The notes beneath the pieces are model-generated. The model made no database searches and had not been told where the DNA came from. It saw nothing but the letters and a program-made list of their open reading frames with translations. DNA of 64,000 nt from the NCBI GenBank assembly GCA_013177805.1, contig JABLXU010000023.1, positions 21,269 through 85,268 of the forward strand, read 5' to 3'. How positions within the stretch are numbered: position 1 is the stretch's first letter; each line of letters begins with the position of its first letter. The stretch comes from Candidatus Omnitrophota bacterium. GTDB lineage: Bacteria; Hinthialibacterota; Hinthialibacteria; Hinthialibacterales; Hinthialibacteraceae. The translations under genes were made by a program, and so were the position numbers. Of the stretch, positions 34,128 through 43,612 are shown one piece after another.

Positions 34128-35477
34128 ATGAAAAAAATAACCCGCCGTACTTTTTTGGGAAATTCCGCCAAAACGGGAATCGCCGCCAGCGGCATGATGA
34201 CCCTGGCCACGTCTTCAAGAGTCCGTGGCGCCAATGACCAAATCGTCGTCGGCGTGATGGGCGCAGGCGGGCGTGGCAGCTGGCTGTCACGCGCCTTCGC
34301 CCGCATGCCCAACGTGGTAGTGGCGTATTTGTGTGATCCCGACGCACGCCGCTTGGACCGCCCGGCTCAGCAAATCGAAGAGGAGCGCCAACCCCGTCCT
34401 AAAACCACCCAGGATTTCCGCGTAATGCTCGCGGATCCCCACGTGGACGCGGTCGTCAACGCCACACCCGACCATTGGCACGCCCTAGGAACCATCCTGG
34501 CCTGCCAGGCGGGCAAACACGTGTATTGCGAAAAACCCGCCTCCCATAGCTTATGGGAAGGCCGCAAGATGGTGGAAGCGGCACGCAAATACAACCGCGT
34601 GGTCCAGTTGGGAACCCAAACCCGCAGCGCCCCGTACGCCCAACACGCCGTGGAGCGTCTCGCCGCAGGCGAGTTGGGCGAAATCCATTACATTAAGGTT
34701 TTCAACATGAAAACCCGCCCCGAACTCGTTCCTCAGCCGGACGGACCGGTCCCCGAGGGTCTCAATTACGACCTCTGGCTTGGCCCCGCTCCCATGCGGC
34801 CATACAATCCCAATTTCTACGGAGGCGGCAACTGGAATTGGAAGTGGGAATACTCCGGCGGCGACATCATCAATGATGCCGTGCATCAAATCGACCTGGC
34901 CCGGTGGCTGTCCGGCCAAGCCTCGCCGAAATCCGTTTACGCGGTGGGGGGCATTTTCCAACTCAAGGACAACCAGGACTCGCCCGACACGCAAATCGTC
35001 ACCCTGGAATTCGAAAAACTCACCATGCTGATCCAAGTAACCCTGTGGACTCCCGCCTTGCGTAAAATTCCCCAACTCATCCGCGACAGCGACCTATTCC
35101 CCAATTGGCCGTTCTGTGCCACCCGCGTGGAGGTTTACGGGACCAAAGGCCTCATGCAATGCGGCCGGCACGGCGGCGGCTGGCAGATCTTCATCAATGA
35201 GGAGGAACCTGGCCCCTCCGAATACGGCCGCGATCCCTCCATCGCCCATATCGAGAATTTCCTGGAGTGTATCCGTACGGGACAGCGGCCCAACGCGGAC
35301 ATCGAGGAAGGCCATCTTTCCACTTCGCTTTGCCATCTCGCCAACATTTCTTACCGTGTGGGCGGTGAAAAACTGCTCTTCGATGCCACGGCCGAGCGGT
35401 TTATCAACAACGGCAACGCCAACCAACTGTTGAAGCGCACGTACCGTCACCCCTGGGTGGTTCCGGAGGTGGTGTGA
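34128..35477 (+). CDS. Tat-exported Gfo/Idh/MocA-family oxidoreductase
   Basis: This is a 449-residue protein. The twin-arginine signal KKITRRTFLGNSAKTG precedes the NAD(P) motif VGVMGAGGRGSWLSRAFA. ATPDHWHALGTILACQAGKH and CEKPASHSLWEG follow, then GGDIINDAVHQIDLARWL in the substrate domain. The bound cofactor explains Tat rather than Sec export. It is similar to the protein at 387-1706 but not a recent duplicate. It overlaps the DUF6807 gene by one base and is probably co-transcribed with it and the SDR after it. This suggests a small periplasmic sugar-oxidation unit; the substrate cannot be named. Confidence 0.92.
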   Translation: MKKITRRTFLGNSAKTGIAASGMMTLATSSRVRGANDQIVVGVMGAGGRGSWLSRAFARMPNVVVAYLCDPDARRLDRPAQQIEEERQPRPKTTQDFRVMLADPHVDAVVNATPDHWHALGTILACQAGKHVYCEKPASHSLWEGRKMVEAARKYNRVVQLGTQTRSAPYAQHAVERLAAGELGEIHYIKVFNMKTRPELVPQPDGPVPEGLNYDLWLGPAPMRPYNPNFYGGGNWNWKWEYSGGDIINDAVHQIDLARWLSGQASPKSVYAVGGIFQLKDNQDSPDTQIVTLEFEKLTMLIQVTLWTPALRKIPQLIRDSDLFPNWPFCATRVEVYGTKGLMQCGRHGGGWQIFINEEEPGPSEYGRDPSIAHIENFLECIRTGQRPNADIEEGHLSTSLCHLANISYRVGGEKLLFDATAERFINNGNANQLLKRTYRHPWVVPEVV

Positions 35478-36661
35478 TGACCAGCCTTTTCTGTTCCCTG
35501 GTGTGGACCCTAGCCACCGCCAACGCTACCCTCGGGATCTCCAGCCTTCCCGAAAATCCGGTGGAGATCCCGGTTTGTTTTCAAGGAGCGCTGCCCGGTG
35601 CGCCATCCGGACAAGGTTTGCAGGGAACCTTGATCTTGGACGGCCGCTCCATACCGATTCCCATACAAACCTCCCCCAGCCATCCGGACACATATTATTT
35701 CCTCCTCCCGCCTCAAGCCGTTCCACCGGAGGGGACGATAGAGCTGCCTTGCCGGCTGGCAGATTCAGCGCCTCCCGTTTTTGAATTTACGGAACGGGAA
35801 GACACTTTTCTTGACCTTCGCGAAAACGGACTGCCGGTGCTGGTTTACAACTTTGGGATGGTTACTCGCGAAGGTGTGCCGGAAGACCGTTTCCGATCCA
35901 GCTATGTCCACCCTCTTTATGGCATGGAGGGTGAAATTTTAACCGATGATTTCCCTGCCGATCATCACCACCACCGGGGGCTGTTTTGGGCCTGGCCGGG
36001 CCTGGAGGTGAATGGCAAGCCGGTGGATCTTTGGCACATGCGGGGCATCCGGCACCGGTTCGAAAAATGGCTGTACCGCGAAACCGGAGCCGTGTGCGCG
36101 TTGCTGGGCGTGCAGAACGGCTGGTATATGGGAGACACGAAAGCCGCCGAAGAGCAGGTGGAATTTACGGTCTACCGCGCGGGCCGGATTGGACGGGTGA
36201 TCGACGTCGGCATCCGAATCCGGGCTATCGCTCCATCCCTCGTGCTGGCCGGCCAGGCCGATAAATCCAAGGGGTATGGGGGCCTCAATTTCCGCCTGGC
36301 CCCCGGCGCCGATCGAAAAATCACCAGCGTGGAGGGGCTATTGACCAAGGACAGCGATCAGGTGCCCATGCCTTGGGTGGATTATTCCCAGAAATACAAC
36401 CAACGCGATGGGTACTCGGGCGCGTCGATCTTTGTGTCCCCCGGTCACCCCAATTTTCCTCCAGGATGGACGATCCGGTATTACGGCATCTTCGGTGTCG
36501 CCTGGCCGGGCACGCATACCGTTCATCTCACGCCGGATCATCCTAGCCCGATCGAACTGCGCTACCGTCTCTGGATTCACAAGGGCAATGGGGACGAAGG
36601 CCGGGTACGGGAAGCGTTGGAGGTTTTTCTGAATACCAAAATCGTTCAACCTCAAAAGTAG
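35477..36661 (+). CDS. DUF6807 (PmoA-like) family exported protein
   Basis: This is a 394-residue protein with a signal peptide (MTSLFCSLVWTLATANATLG). The family core is YVHPLYGMEGEILTDDFPAD followed by HHHHRGLFWAWPGLEVNG, RYRLWIHKGN near the end, and GYGGLNFRLAP between. The clustered His residues suggest a metal or sugar site. Annotators often call it PmoA-like, but it is not a methane monooxygenase subunit. It commonly neighbours Gfo/Idh/MocA genes in planctomycetes and relatives, as here. I chose the ATG at 35477 because GGAGGT lies six bases upstream; its A is shared with the stop of the oxidoreductase gene. Confidence 0.85.
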   Translation: MTSLFCSLVWTLATANATLGISSLPENPVEIPVCFQGALPGAPSGQGLQGTLILDGRSIPIPIQTSPSHPDTYYFLLPPQAVPPEGTIELPCRLADSAPPVFEFTEREDTFLDLRENGLPVLVYNFGMVTREGVPEDRFRSSYVHPLYGMEGEILTDDFPADHHHHRGLFWAWPGLEVNGKPVDLWHMRGIRHRFEKWLYRETGAVCALLGVQNGWYMGDTKAAEEQVEFTVYRAGRIGRVIDVGIRIRAIAPSLVLAGQADKSKGYGGLNFRLAPGADRKITSVEGLLTKDSDQVPMPWVDYSQKYNQRDGYSGASIFVSPGHPNFPPGWTIRYYGIFGVAWPGTHTVHLTPDHPSPIELRYRLWIHKGNGDEGRVREALEVFLNTKIVQPQK

Positions 36662-36690
36662 AGGGATTTGCGCGTAACTTGGAGGATTTC

Positions 36691-37395
36691 ATGAAAGTTA
36701 TCGTCACGGGGGCCAGCAAAGGCATCGGCAAGGGCATCGCCACGGTCCTGGCCCGGGAAGGGTATACCGTGGGATTGGTGGCGCGCTCGCCGGATATGCT
36801 CATGGCAGTCCAAAAAACGATCGAATCGGCCGGCGGCCGGTGTGTCCACGCGGTCTGTGATTTGCGGGATCCAGAGGCGGCGCATCAGGCGATGGAACAT
36901 CTCATCAGCCGGATGGGAGGGATTGACGCCCTGATCAACAACGCGGGGCTGGTCATCCGCAAAGATGTCTTCACGCTGACGTTGGACGAGTGGCGTGCCC
37001 TGGTGGATACCAATATTTCTGGACTCTTCTATGCCACCCGCACGGTGCTTCCCAGGATGAAAGCCCAGAACAGAGGCCATATCATCAATATTTCGTCCAT
37101 TTCCGGCCGCGTTCCCTTGGCGGGCGGCAGCGCCTACGCGGCTACCAAGTACGCGGTCACCGGCTTCTCCGAATCCCTGTTGCTGGAAGTCCGCCAATAC
37201 GGGATCAAGGTCACCACGGTTTACCCCGGCTCCGTAGACAGCGGCCCGCCCCGTCCCGGCTCCGCCGAAGACCATTCCTGGAAAGTCCAGCCCGCGGAGA
37301 TCGGTTCCGCCTGTCTCAATATCCTAAAAACCTCCGCCAACACCCTGATCAGTGCCCTGGAAATCCGCCCCCTCCAGCCGCCGGGGAAAAAATAA
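36691..37395 (+). CDS. Short-chain dehydrogenase/reductase (classical SDR)
   Basis: This 234-residue SDR has the cofactor motif VTGASKGIGKGIA, DALINNAGLVIRK, INISSISGRVPLAGGSAY and the catalytic YAATKYAVTG. It belongs to the classical group that oxidises or reduces hydroxyl/keto groups, often 3-oxoacyl or sugar substrates; specificity is open. The ATG at 36691 has GGAGG five bases upstream. It follows the DUF6807 gene by 29 bases and may work on the same substrate as the exported oxidoreductase pair, though it is itself cytoplasmic. Confidence 0.9.
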   Translation: MKVIVTGASKGIGKGIATVLAREGYTVGLVARSPDMLMAVQKTIESAGGRCVHAVCDLRDPEAAHQAMEHLISRMGGIDALINNAGLVIRKDVFTLTLDEWRALVDTNISGLFYATRTVLPRMKAQNRGHIINISSISGRVPLAGGSAYAATKYAVTGFSESLLLEVRQYGIKVTTVYPGSVDSGPPRPGSAEDHSWKVQPAEIGSACLNILKTSANTLISALEIRPLQPPGKK

Positions 37396-37533
37396 ACTTT
37401 CTGTGGTTCACCCCGCCCGCCGGCCAACGCGGCAACAAAATCCGGGTAGGCCGGACTTCAGGAAAGTGTCCAATCCCGGCGCGGAATACCATGCCTGGTT
37501 CCTGTTTCTCCATTTTTTGCATCCAGGCCCATT

Positions 37534-37848
37534 TCAAACTGCCTTTCCCAATGCCCGCAACAATTCAAACGTGTAAATTCCCGTGGCATGACCATCGCTG
37601 AAATCGATCTTATATCCATAATTCCCCACAGGCCGCATACCCAAGATCAGCAAGGGTTTCAAATCCGCGGGTGTCAAGACCGGCAGCGCCAGCGGATCCG
37701 GCTCCGGCCGTTCCCGGCAGGTCGCGCAAGGGCAGCGGTCCCGTAACTCCTGGACCGGATATTCCCTGCGCTGGCCGTCGTTCCATTCGATCACGATCCG
37801 GTCCGCACCGTGGCGGTCAATTCGGGTGGGATACAAATTCATGTTCAT
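37534..37848 (-). CDS. DUF971 domain protein
   Basis: This 104-residue protein is a single DUF971 domain: RIVIEWNDGQRREYPVQELR, then DRCPCATCRERPEPDPLALP and VGNYGYKIDFSDGHATGIYT. The CPCATC segment matches the metal-binding site of this domain, which also forms the N-terminus of gamma-butyrobetaine hydroxylase. Stand-alone copies are linked to iron-sulfur biology in some bacteria (Mrp/ApbC fusions). No partner lies adjacent here; its neighbours are an SDR and scpA on the other strand. Confidence 0.9.
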   Translation of the reverse strand: MNMNLYPTRIDRHGADRIVIEWNDGQRREYPVQELRDRCPCATCRERPEPDPLALPVLTPADLKPLLILGMRPVGNYGYKIDFSDGHATGIYTFELLRALGKAV

Positions 37849-38082
37849 GCAGCAAATATGCCTTTCGCGCCATTATGGTAATTGACCACGGCGGATTCTT
37901 GCCGGTCATCCGGTCCGTGGATTCGATCCTGGAGATTGACTCGCGGGAGAATCGGGAGATGAATAATCCGCCAAAAACTACCGGCTTGCCATAAAAAATG
38001 CCTGGCCAGCCGGCGCCACCCCTCCTGAACCGGGTGGCAGGATGGATTGCATCCTATTTCCGATGCCGCTACATTGAAATTC

Positions 38083-38886
38083 ATGGACGATACGCCCGTT
38101 CGTTTGCCCGTGGAGGTTCCCGGATTCAGCGGTCCCCTGGATCTGCTGGTTCAATTGATCGCCAAGAAAGATCTGGATATTTTCTCCATATCGATCGCGG
38201 CGATCACGGAGGATTATATCCGGATTGTCCGCGGCATGGAGCCGAAAGACCTGGACGAGGCGGGGGATTACCTGGTTCTAGCCGCCACCCTGGTTCGGTA
38301 CAAGGCACGCGCCTTGCTCCCACGGGAAGAAACGGCTTTGGAGGAGGAAGAAGAAAATCAAGACCACATCCGTGAACAACGCCGCCAGGAATATGAACGG
38401 TTCCGGCAGTTGGCGGAAGAGCTGCGGCGGCGTGAGGAGATGAACGCCAATCTCTTCCCCCGCCTGGGTCCGCCTCCCGAAGGCCAGGGCGAAGTCATAG
38501 AATATACTGAGGTCAGCGTTTACGACCTGTACCAGACATTCCAGAAGATCATCCAGGAAATCGGAGCCTCCAAGCCGCGGGAAATCGCCGGGGAAACCTA
38601 TTCCGTTGATGAGAAAATGCTTGAACTGGAAGCGTTGATCGCCCACAACCGCCGGGTTGTCATTACCGAGTATCTGCGGTCCTTGCGCTCCAAACTGGAA
38701 ATCATCGTTGTCTTCCTGGCCATGCTGGAGATGATCCGGTTGAAGGAGATCAAGGCCGTCCAAGATCAAATCCATGGAGAAATCATCCTGGAAAAAGGAG
38801 AGAAAAACCTCAGCGATTACACCCGGGATCTCGAGGACGGTCCGGAGGAAATGGATGAGTTGGAATTCCTGGATGGTCCGGCTTGA
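38083..38886 (+). CDS. scpA: Segregation and condensation protein A
   Basis: This 267-residue kleisin forms the condensin complex with SMC and ScpB and shapes the chromosome. Typical segments are VPGFSGPLDLLVQLIAKKDL, DEAGDYLVLAATLVRYKARA, the acidic linker with EEEEENQDHIREQRRQEYER, and the C-terminal winged-helix NRRVVITEYLRSLRSKLEII. I placed the start at the ATG at 38083; an in-frame TTG at 38047 is an alternative, and neither has a strong binding site. scpB follows after 32 bases. Confidence 0.93.
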   Translation: MDDTPVRLPVEVPGFSGPLDLLVQLIAKKDLDIFSISIAAITEDYIRIVRGMEPKDLDEAGDYLVLAATLVRYKARALLPREETALEEEEENQDHIREQRRQEYERFRQLAEELRRREEMNANLFPRLGPPPEGQGEVIEYTEVSVYDLYQTFQKIIQEIGASKPREIAGETYSVDEKMLELEALIAHNRRVVITEYLRSLRSKLEIIVVFLAMLEMIRLKEIKAVQDQIHGEIILEKGEKNLSDYTRDLEDGPEEMDELEFLDGPA

Positions 38887-38918
38887 TCCGGGATCATCCG
38901 GACTCCGAATGAACGATC

Positions 38919-39611
38919 ATGGACAAAGAACAACTCATGGGGGCCGTGGAAGCGTTGATTTTCGTTTCCGGCGACCCCGTGCCCATTAGACGGCTCGCGG
39001 AAGTGCTGGAGGAGTCTGAGGAAGACCTCCGCGAGGCCATTGAAACTTTGAACCACCGGTATCTCGAAACCGGATCCGGCCTCCAGGTGCTCGAAGTCGC
39101 CGGGGGGTTTCAACTGCGAACCCGGCCGGTATACAGTTCCCTCGTCAACCGCTTTCTGGAGCGAAAACGGAAAACCACCCTCAGCGGCCCGGCGCTCGAA
39201 ACCCTGGCCATTATCGCCTACAAGCAACCGATCACCCGCGCGGAAATCGAAGCCATCCGGGGCGTGATGGTGGATGGAGTTTTGAAATCCATCCTCGATA
39301 AGCGCCTTATCAAGGTCGCGGGCGTCAAGGAAGTGCCCGGCCGGCCCAATCTCTACCGGACCACCAAGCATTTTCTCGAATATTTCGGGATCTCGTCTCT
39401 GAAGGATTTGCCGCCGGTAGAGGATATCGAAAAGACTTTCTCCAGCCGCTCCGGAGCAGAAGATGAAGAGCCGGTGGAAAGTTCAGCCTCAAATTCGAAT
39501 CCAGACAACGGCCGGTTTGCCGGCCAGGCTCAGGAAAACATCGCTCAACCATCGGAACATGACTCGGCCCCCGAACCACCCGTTTCTCCGGAATCCCGTC
39601 CGCCTGAATAA
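38919..39611 (+). CDS. scpB: Segregation and condensation protein B
   Basis: This 230-residue ScpB has two winged-helix domains: LMGAVEALIFVSGDPVPIRR at the start and LETLAIIAYKQPITRAEIEA with RPNLYRTTKHFLEYFGISSL in the second. It dimerises and binds the ScpA linker in the SMC complex. The last 45 or so residues (PVESSASNSNPDN ...) are a hydrophilic tail without clear structure. That tail overlaps the start of the pseudouridine synthase gene, so scpA-scpB-rluB is one unit, a common gene order. Confidence 0.95.
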   Translation: MDKEQLMGAVEALIFVSGDPVPIRRLAEVLEESEEDLREAIETLNHRYLETGSGLQVLEVAGGFQLRTRPVYSSLVNRFLERKRKTTLSGPALETLAIIAYKQPITRAEIEAIRGVMVDGVLKSILDKRLIKVAGVKEVPGRPNLYRTTKHFLEYFGISSLKDLPPVEDIEKTFSSRSGAEDEEPVESSASNSNPDNGRFAGQAQENIAQPSEHDSAPEPPVSPESRPPE

Positions 39612-40347
39612 ACTTCTCGCCCGCCACGGCCTGTGCTCCCGCCGCCAAGCCGATGAGTGGATCCGCGCCGGACGGGTGTCGGTGGATGGCCTCATTCAGC
39701 GGGAGTTGGGAACTCAAGTGGATCCCACCCGGCAAACCGTCGCCGTGGATGGCCGCCCGTTGGAACAGGCTCCACCGTACCTCTATCTCGCCTTGCATAA
39801 ACCAGTGGGTGTCGTGACGACGCGGGACGATCCCCAAGGCCGCAAGACGGTTTTGGATCTCCTGCCGGAGCCGTGGACCGGCCAAGGCCTTTTCCCTGTG
39901 GGCCGCTTGGATTCCGATTCTTCCGGCTTACTGCTGCTGACCAACGACGGCGATTGGAGTCAGATCCTGCTTCATCCCCGCCATCAGGTGTGGAAAGAAT
40001 ATTGGGTCATCACCGATCAAGTTTTAACCCGGGAACAGCGAAAACGGTTGGAGCAAGGGGTGATGCTGGATCATAAAAAAACCGCGCCGGCCCGGATCAC
40101 CCTGGTGAAATCCGGTGGTGAAAATTCCCGGCGGTTCCAAATCGCCATCCGGGAGGGACGTAACCGCCAAATCCGCCGCATGTGCGCGGCGGTGGGGCTT
40201 CACGTGGTATCGCTTCAACGGATTCGGATCGGCCCCATAACCCTGGGGGAATTGCCTCCCGGGATCTGCCGCCCCTTGACACAAGCCGAAGTGGACAGCA
40301 TTTTCCACCTGAGCCAAGGCCGGAATCCCCCGGAATCCTGCACTTGA
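39559..40347 (+). CDS. rluB: RsuA/RluB-family rRNA pseudouridine synthase
   Basis: This is a 262-residue protein. An S4 RNA-binding domain (VRLNKLLARHGLCSRRQADE) precedes the catalytic domain with LALHKPVGVVTTRDDPQGRK and VGRLDSDSSGLLLLTNDG, where Asp118 is the nucleophile. REGRNRQIRRMCAAVGLHV follows. It isomerises a uridine in rRNA; the position behind scpB favours the RluB type (23S rRNA). The ATG at 39559 overlaps scpB by 53 bases with only a weak binding site, so the true start could differ by a few codons. Choosing among RsuA/RluB/RluE/RluF is uncertain. Confidence 0.9.
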   Translation: MTRPPNHPFLRNPVRLNKLLARHGLCSRRQADEWIRAGRVSVDGLIQRELGTQVDPTRQTVAVDGRPLEQAPPYLYLALHKPVGVVTTRDDPQGRKTVLDLLPEPWTGQGLFPVGRLDSDSSGLLLLTNDGDWSQILLHPRHQVWKEYWVITDQVLTREQRKRLEQGVMLDHKKTAPARITLVKSGGENSRRFQIAIREGRNRQIRRMCAAVGLHVVSLQRIRIGPITLGELPPGICRPLTQAEVDSIFHLSQGRNPPESCT

Positions 40348-40604
40348 AAACAAATCCGGTCCGATATAATGATTTCCTGCCGGATTCCACGGGCGGTCCG
40401 CTTCCGACGTCGTGGAAGATCCGTCCGCGGCGGAATGGGATGGAAATTCAAGAGAAAACCCATTGCTTCCTGATATCTTGCTCATACATTATTTATAGGA
40501 AATTCTTGCTCATTTCATATTGATGGGAATTTTTTTGCGGAAAACGCCTTTTTGTTACGCTTACGCTACCGGCATCCACTTTTTGGTAATACGAGGATAC
40601 CCCA

Positions 40605-43379
40605 TTGAAGTTAGTCATTGTCGAATCACCCGCTAAAGCGAAAACCATCAGCCGCTTCCTGGGCAAGGAATACAAGGTCATGGCCAGTTACGGCCATATT
40701 CGCGACCTTCCCAGCTCCGCCGAGGAAATCCCGCCTGAATATAAGGACAAGCCATGGGCCACCCTGGCCGTGGATACGGACAACGGCTTCGCTCCCATTT
40801 ATGTGGTGCCGAAAGAAAGCAAAAAGGCCCTGAACGAAATCAAAAAAGCCCTCAAAGAAGCCGAAGAAGTGGTGCTGGCCACCGATGAAGACCGGGAAGG
40901 CGAGTCGATCAGCTGGCATCTGCTCGAAACTTTGAAACCCAAAGTACCGGTCAAACGCATTGCCTTCCATGAAATCACCAAGTCGGCCATTCTGGAAGCG
41001 CTCGCCAATCCCCGTGGCTTGGACATGGAACTGGTCAACGCGCAGGAAAGCCGGCGGATTGTCGACCGCCTGTTCGGATATAGCCTGTCTCCCCTTCTGT
41101 GGAAAAAAGTGCGCCCCAAACTGAGCGCGGGGCGCGTGCAAAGCGTCGCGGTGCGTCTGGTGGTGGAACGGGAGGAAGAACGCAAGGCCTTCAAAACCGC
41201 CCGGTACTGGAGCATCGAGGCCACGTTGAGCGCGGACGGGAAATCCTTCGGCGCCTCTCTGATCAGCCTCAACGGCAAACGCCTGGCTACCGGGAAGGAC
41301 TTCGATCCCGCCACTGGCCTGCTCAAAACCGATGCCAAGACCGCCAACGAGGTGATTCATCTCCTCGAGGACGAAGCCCAACGCACCGCCCAGGCGCTTT
41401 TCCTCCATGTTCCATGGCGGGTGGCCTCGCTCACGCAAAAGAAAACCCGGCAAAGCCCTGCCCCCCCGTTCATCACTTCCACCCTGCAGCAGGCGGCCAG
41501 CTCGATTCTGAACCTCTCCCCCCGCCGGACCATGCAAATCGCCCAAAAACTGTACGAAGGCGTGGATATCGGCGGCGGCGAACGTGAAGGGCTGATCACC
41601 TATATGCGCACCGACTCGGTCACGCTCAGCGAAAACGCCCTCGCTGAGGCAGGCCAGGTGATTAGACAACTCTTTGGTCCCGAGTATTACCAAGGCCCCC
41701 GGCGTTATGTCACCAAATCCAAAAACGCCCAGGAGGCACACGAGGCCATCCGTCCCACGCACTTGCACCGGCATCCCGATTCCCTGCGGGCTTACCTCGC
41801 TCATGATGAATTAACCCTTTATCAACTGATCTGGAACCGGACCATCGCTTCGCAAATGCCCGACGCGGAAATACTGAAAACCACCGTCGATTTCGAGGTC
41901 ACCCTGGAAAACCAAACCGCCATCCTGCGGGCCAACGGTTCGGTTGTCTCCTTTCCAGGCTTTCTCCGGGCCGCCAACGGGAATCATCGCGACACGGAAC
42001 TCCCCCCCCTCGCGGAAGGGCAACACGTAGGCCCCGGCGAAGCCATCGAGCTGCAATCCGTGGAAGCCGAAGCGCATCAAACTGTGCCGCCCCCCCGGTA
42101 CACCGAGGCTTCGTTGATCCAACGGCTGGAAGAAGAAGGCATTGGCCGCCCATCCACTTACGCGCCGACCATCTCCACCATTGAACAGCGCGGCTACGTG
42201 GAACGGGTTGGAAAAACCTTGGTCCCCACGTTTCTGGCCGTCGCGGTGATTTCCCTGCTCCGCAAGCATTTTCAGGAATACGTGGATCTCGGCTTCACCG
42301 CCCGTATGGAAGACGCCCTGGACGAGATTTCCAATGGCCGCTTGAATTCCAAAGAATTTCTGGCCAAGTTTTATCGCGGCAACGGCAACTTCGGCGACGG
42401 CCTGTTGCCTCAGATCGAAAAAGAACTGCCCAAAATGGAATTTCCGGTCATTCCCGTGGGGCAAGATCCCCAAACCGGTGATCCGATTATCGTCCGGCTG
42501 GGAAAAACCTCCCCATATATCCAACGGGGCGAAGGCGGCGCTGAAAACACCGTTCCCATCCCCCGGGAAATCAACTACGAAGAACTGACACCCGACAAAG
42601 CCCTGAGTCTGCTGCAATTTAAAGCCAAGGCCAGTGAGGCGTTGGGCCGGCATCCGGAGACGGGGGAAAATATCTACCTGCAAATTGGCCCCTACGGTCC
42701 CTACGTGCAGCAAGGGGAAACCGGCGAGGGAAAGAAAAAACCCAAGCGGGCCAGTCTGCCGAAAGGGATGTCCCTCTCTGCCGTCACTCTCGACATCGCC
42801 CTGCGCCTGCTCTCCTTGCCCCGCGAACTGGGCCGGCATCCGGAAAACGGCGAGACCATCACTGCCGCGGTCGGCCGCTTTGGTCCCTATGTTAAATGCG
42901 GAAACGAGTTTCGCAGTTTAGATGTCACGGACGACGTTTACACCATCTCTCTCGAACGCGCCTTGGAATTGTTGGCCCAGCCCAAAAAAAGCCGCCGGAA
43001 AACCAAGACCGTCCTGGCCACCTTGGGCTCTCATCCTGAAACCGGCAATCCCATCGAACTCTGCGACGGCCGCTACGGCCCCTTCGTTACGGATGGGAAG
43101 ATCAATGTCTCGGTGCCTAAGGACATAGATCCCCAATCGGTCACCTTGGAACAGGCGCTCGATTTCATTGCCCAATCGCCGAAAAGCCAAAAAACCCTCG
43201 CGAAAAAACCCACGGCCTCCCGGTCCACAGCTACAAAAACGTCCACCAAAAAAACCACGGCGAAAAAGTCCTCCGCGAAGACCACTGCGGGAAAATCCAA
43301 AGCCCAAAATACGACCGGGGACGTCACCCCCAAAACGCCCCGGTTGGTTAAACGAAAGAATGCCCCGTCGATTGAATGA
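40605..43379 (+). CDS. topA: DNA topoisomerase I
   Basis: This is a 924-residue type IA topoisomerase that relaxes negative supercoils. The Toprim domain opens with LVIVESPAKAKTISRFLG and carries ATDEDREGESISWHL. The active-site tyrosine is Tyr333 in EGLITYMRTDSVTLS, and SAGRVQSVAVRLV and GIGRPSTYAPTISTIEQRGY follow. Instead of Cys4 zinc fingers the C-terminus has four Toprim-C repeats (LGRHPETGENIYLQIGPYGP and similar, roughly residues 620-860) and a Lys/Thr-rich tail (about 870-905). The start is TTG at 40605 with GAGG about eight bases upstream. It stands alone after a 257-base AT-rich gap that must hold its promoter. Confidence 0.96.
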   Translation: MKLVIVESPAKAKTISRFLGKEYKVMASYGHIRDLPSSAEEIPPEYKDKPWATLAVDTDNGFAPIYVVPKESKKALNEIKKALKEAEEVVLATDEDREGESISWHLLETLKPKVPVKRIAFHEITKSAILEALANPRGLDMELVNAQESRRIVDRLFGYSLSPLLWKKVRPKLSAGRVQSVAVRLVVEREEERKAFKTARYWSIEATLSADGKSFGASLISLNGKRLATGKDFDPATGLLKTDAKTANEVIHLLEDEAQRTAQALFLHVPWRVASLTQKKTRQSPAPPFITSTLQQAASSILNLSPRRTMQIAQKLYEGVDIGGGEREGLITYMRTDSVTLSENALAEAGQVIRQLFGPEYYQGPRRYVTKSKNAQEAHEAIRPTHLHRHPDSLRAYLAHDELTLYQLIWNRTIASQMPDAEILKTTVDFEVTLENQTAILRANGSVVSFPGFLRAANGNHRDTELPPLAEGQHVGPGEAIELQSVEAEAHQTVPPPRYTEASLIQRLEEEGIGRPSTYAPTISTIEQRGYVERVGKTLVPTFLAVAVISLLRKHFQEYVDLGFTARMEDALDEISNGRLNSKEFLAKFYRGNGNFGDGLLPQIEKELPKMEFPVIPVGQDPQTGDPIIVRLGKTSPYIQRGEGGAENTVPIPREINYEELTPDKALSLLQFKAKASEALGRHPETGENIYLQIGPYGPYVQQGETGEGKKKPKRASLPKGMSLSAVTLDIALRLLSLPRELGRHPENGETITAAVGRFGPYVKCGNEFRSLDVTDDVYTISLERALELLAQPKKSRRKTKTVLATLGSHPETGNPIELCDGRYGPFVTDGKINVSVPKDIDPQSVTLEQALDFIAQSPKSQKTLAKKPTASRSTATKTSTKKTTAKKSSAKTTAGKSKAQNTTGDVTPKTPRLVKRKNAPSIE

Positions 43380-43420
43380 GGGAATAGAATTCAACTAATA
43401 TAAATCTCACAAAATGAACT

Positions 43421-43612
43421 ATGGATATCTGGACCGCCGCCACATACCTCCTTTTTAGCCTGGCGATCGTCACGGGCCTGAACGCCTGTTGGAGAAGCAC
43501 CCTGCCCTTCCCCCAACGCGTGTTCTGGTCGTTTATGATCGTAGGTTTCCCCCTGGGGGGAAGTTTAGCCTTTGCCCTCTTGGCACGTCCGTCGCGGGAT
43601 AACTTGCTATGA
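43421..43612 (+). CDS. Small membrane protein of unknown function
   Basis: This 63-residue protein has two hydrophobic segments (TYLLFSLAIVTGLNACW and FWSFMIVGFPLGGSLAFALL) joined by a short RSTLPFPQR loop, so it is a two-helix hairpin in the inner membrane. I do not recognise the family; the layout resembles small PLDc_N-like proteins. It overlaps the Nudix gene by four bases (ATGA), which supports it as a real, coupled gene although no clear binding site precedes its ATG. Confidence 0.6.
   Translation: MDIWTAATYLLFSLAIVTGLNACWRSTLPFPQRVFWSFMIVGFPLGGSLAFALLARPSRDNLL

Noticed and set aside
40626..42839. Two long minus-strand frames inside topA
   Set aside because: Antisense shadows of an intact topoisomerase gene.
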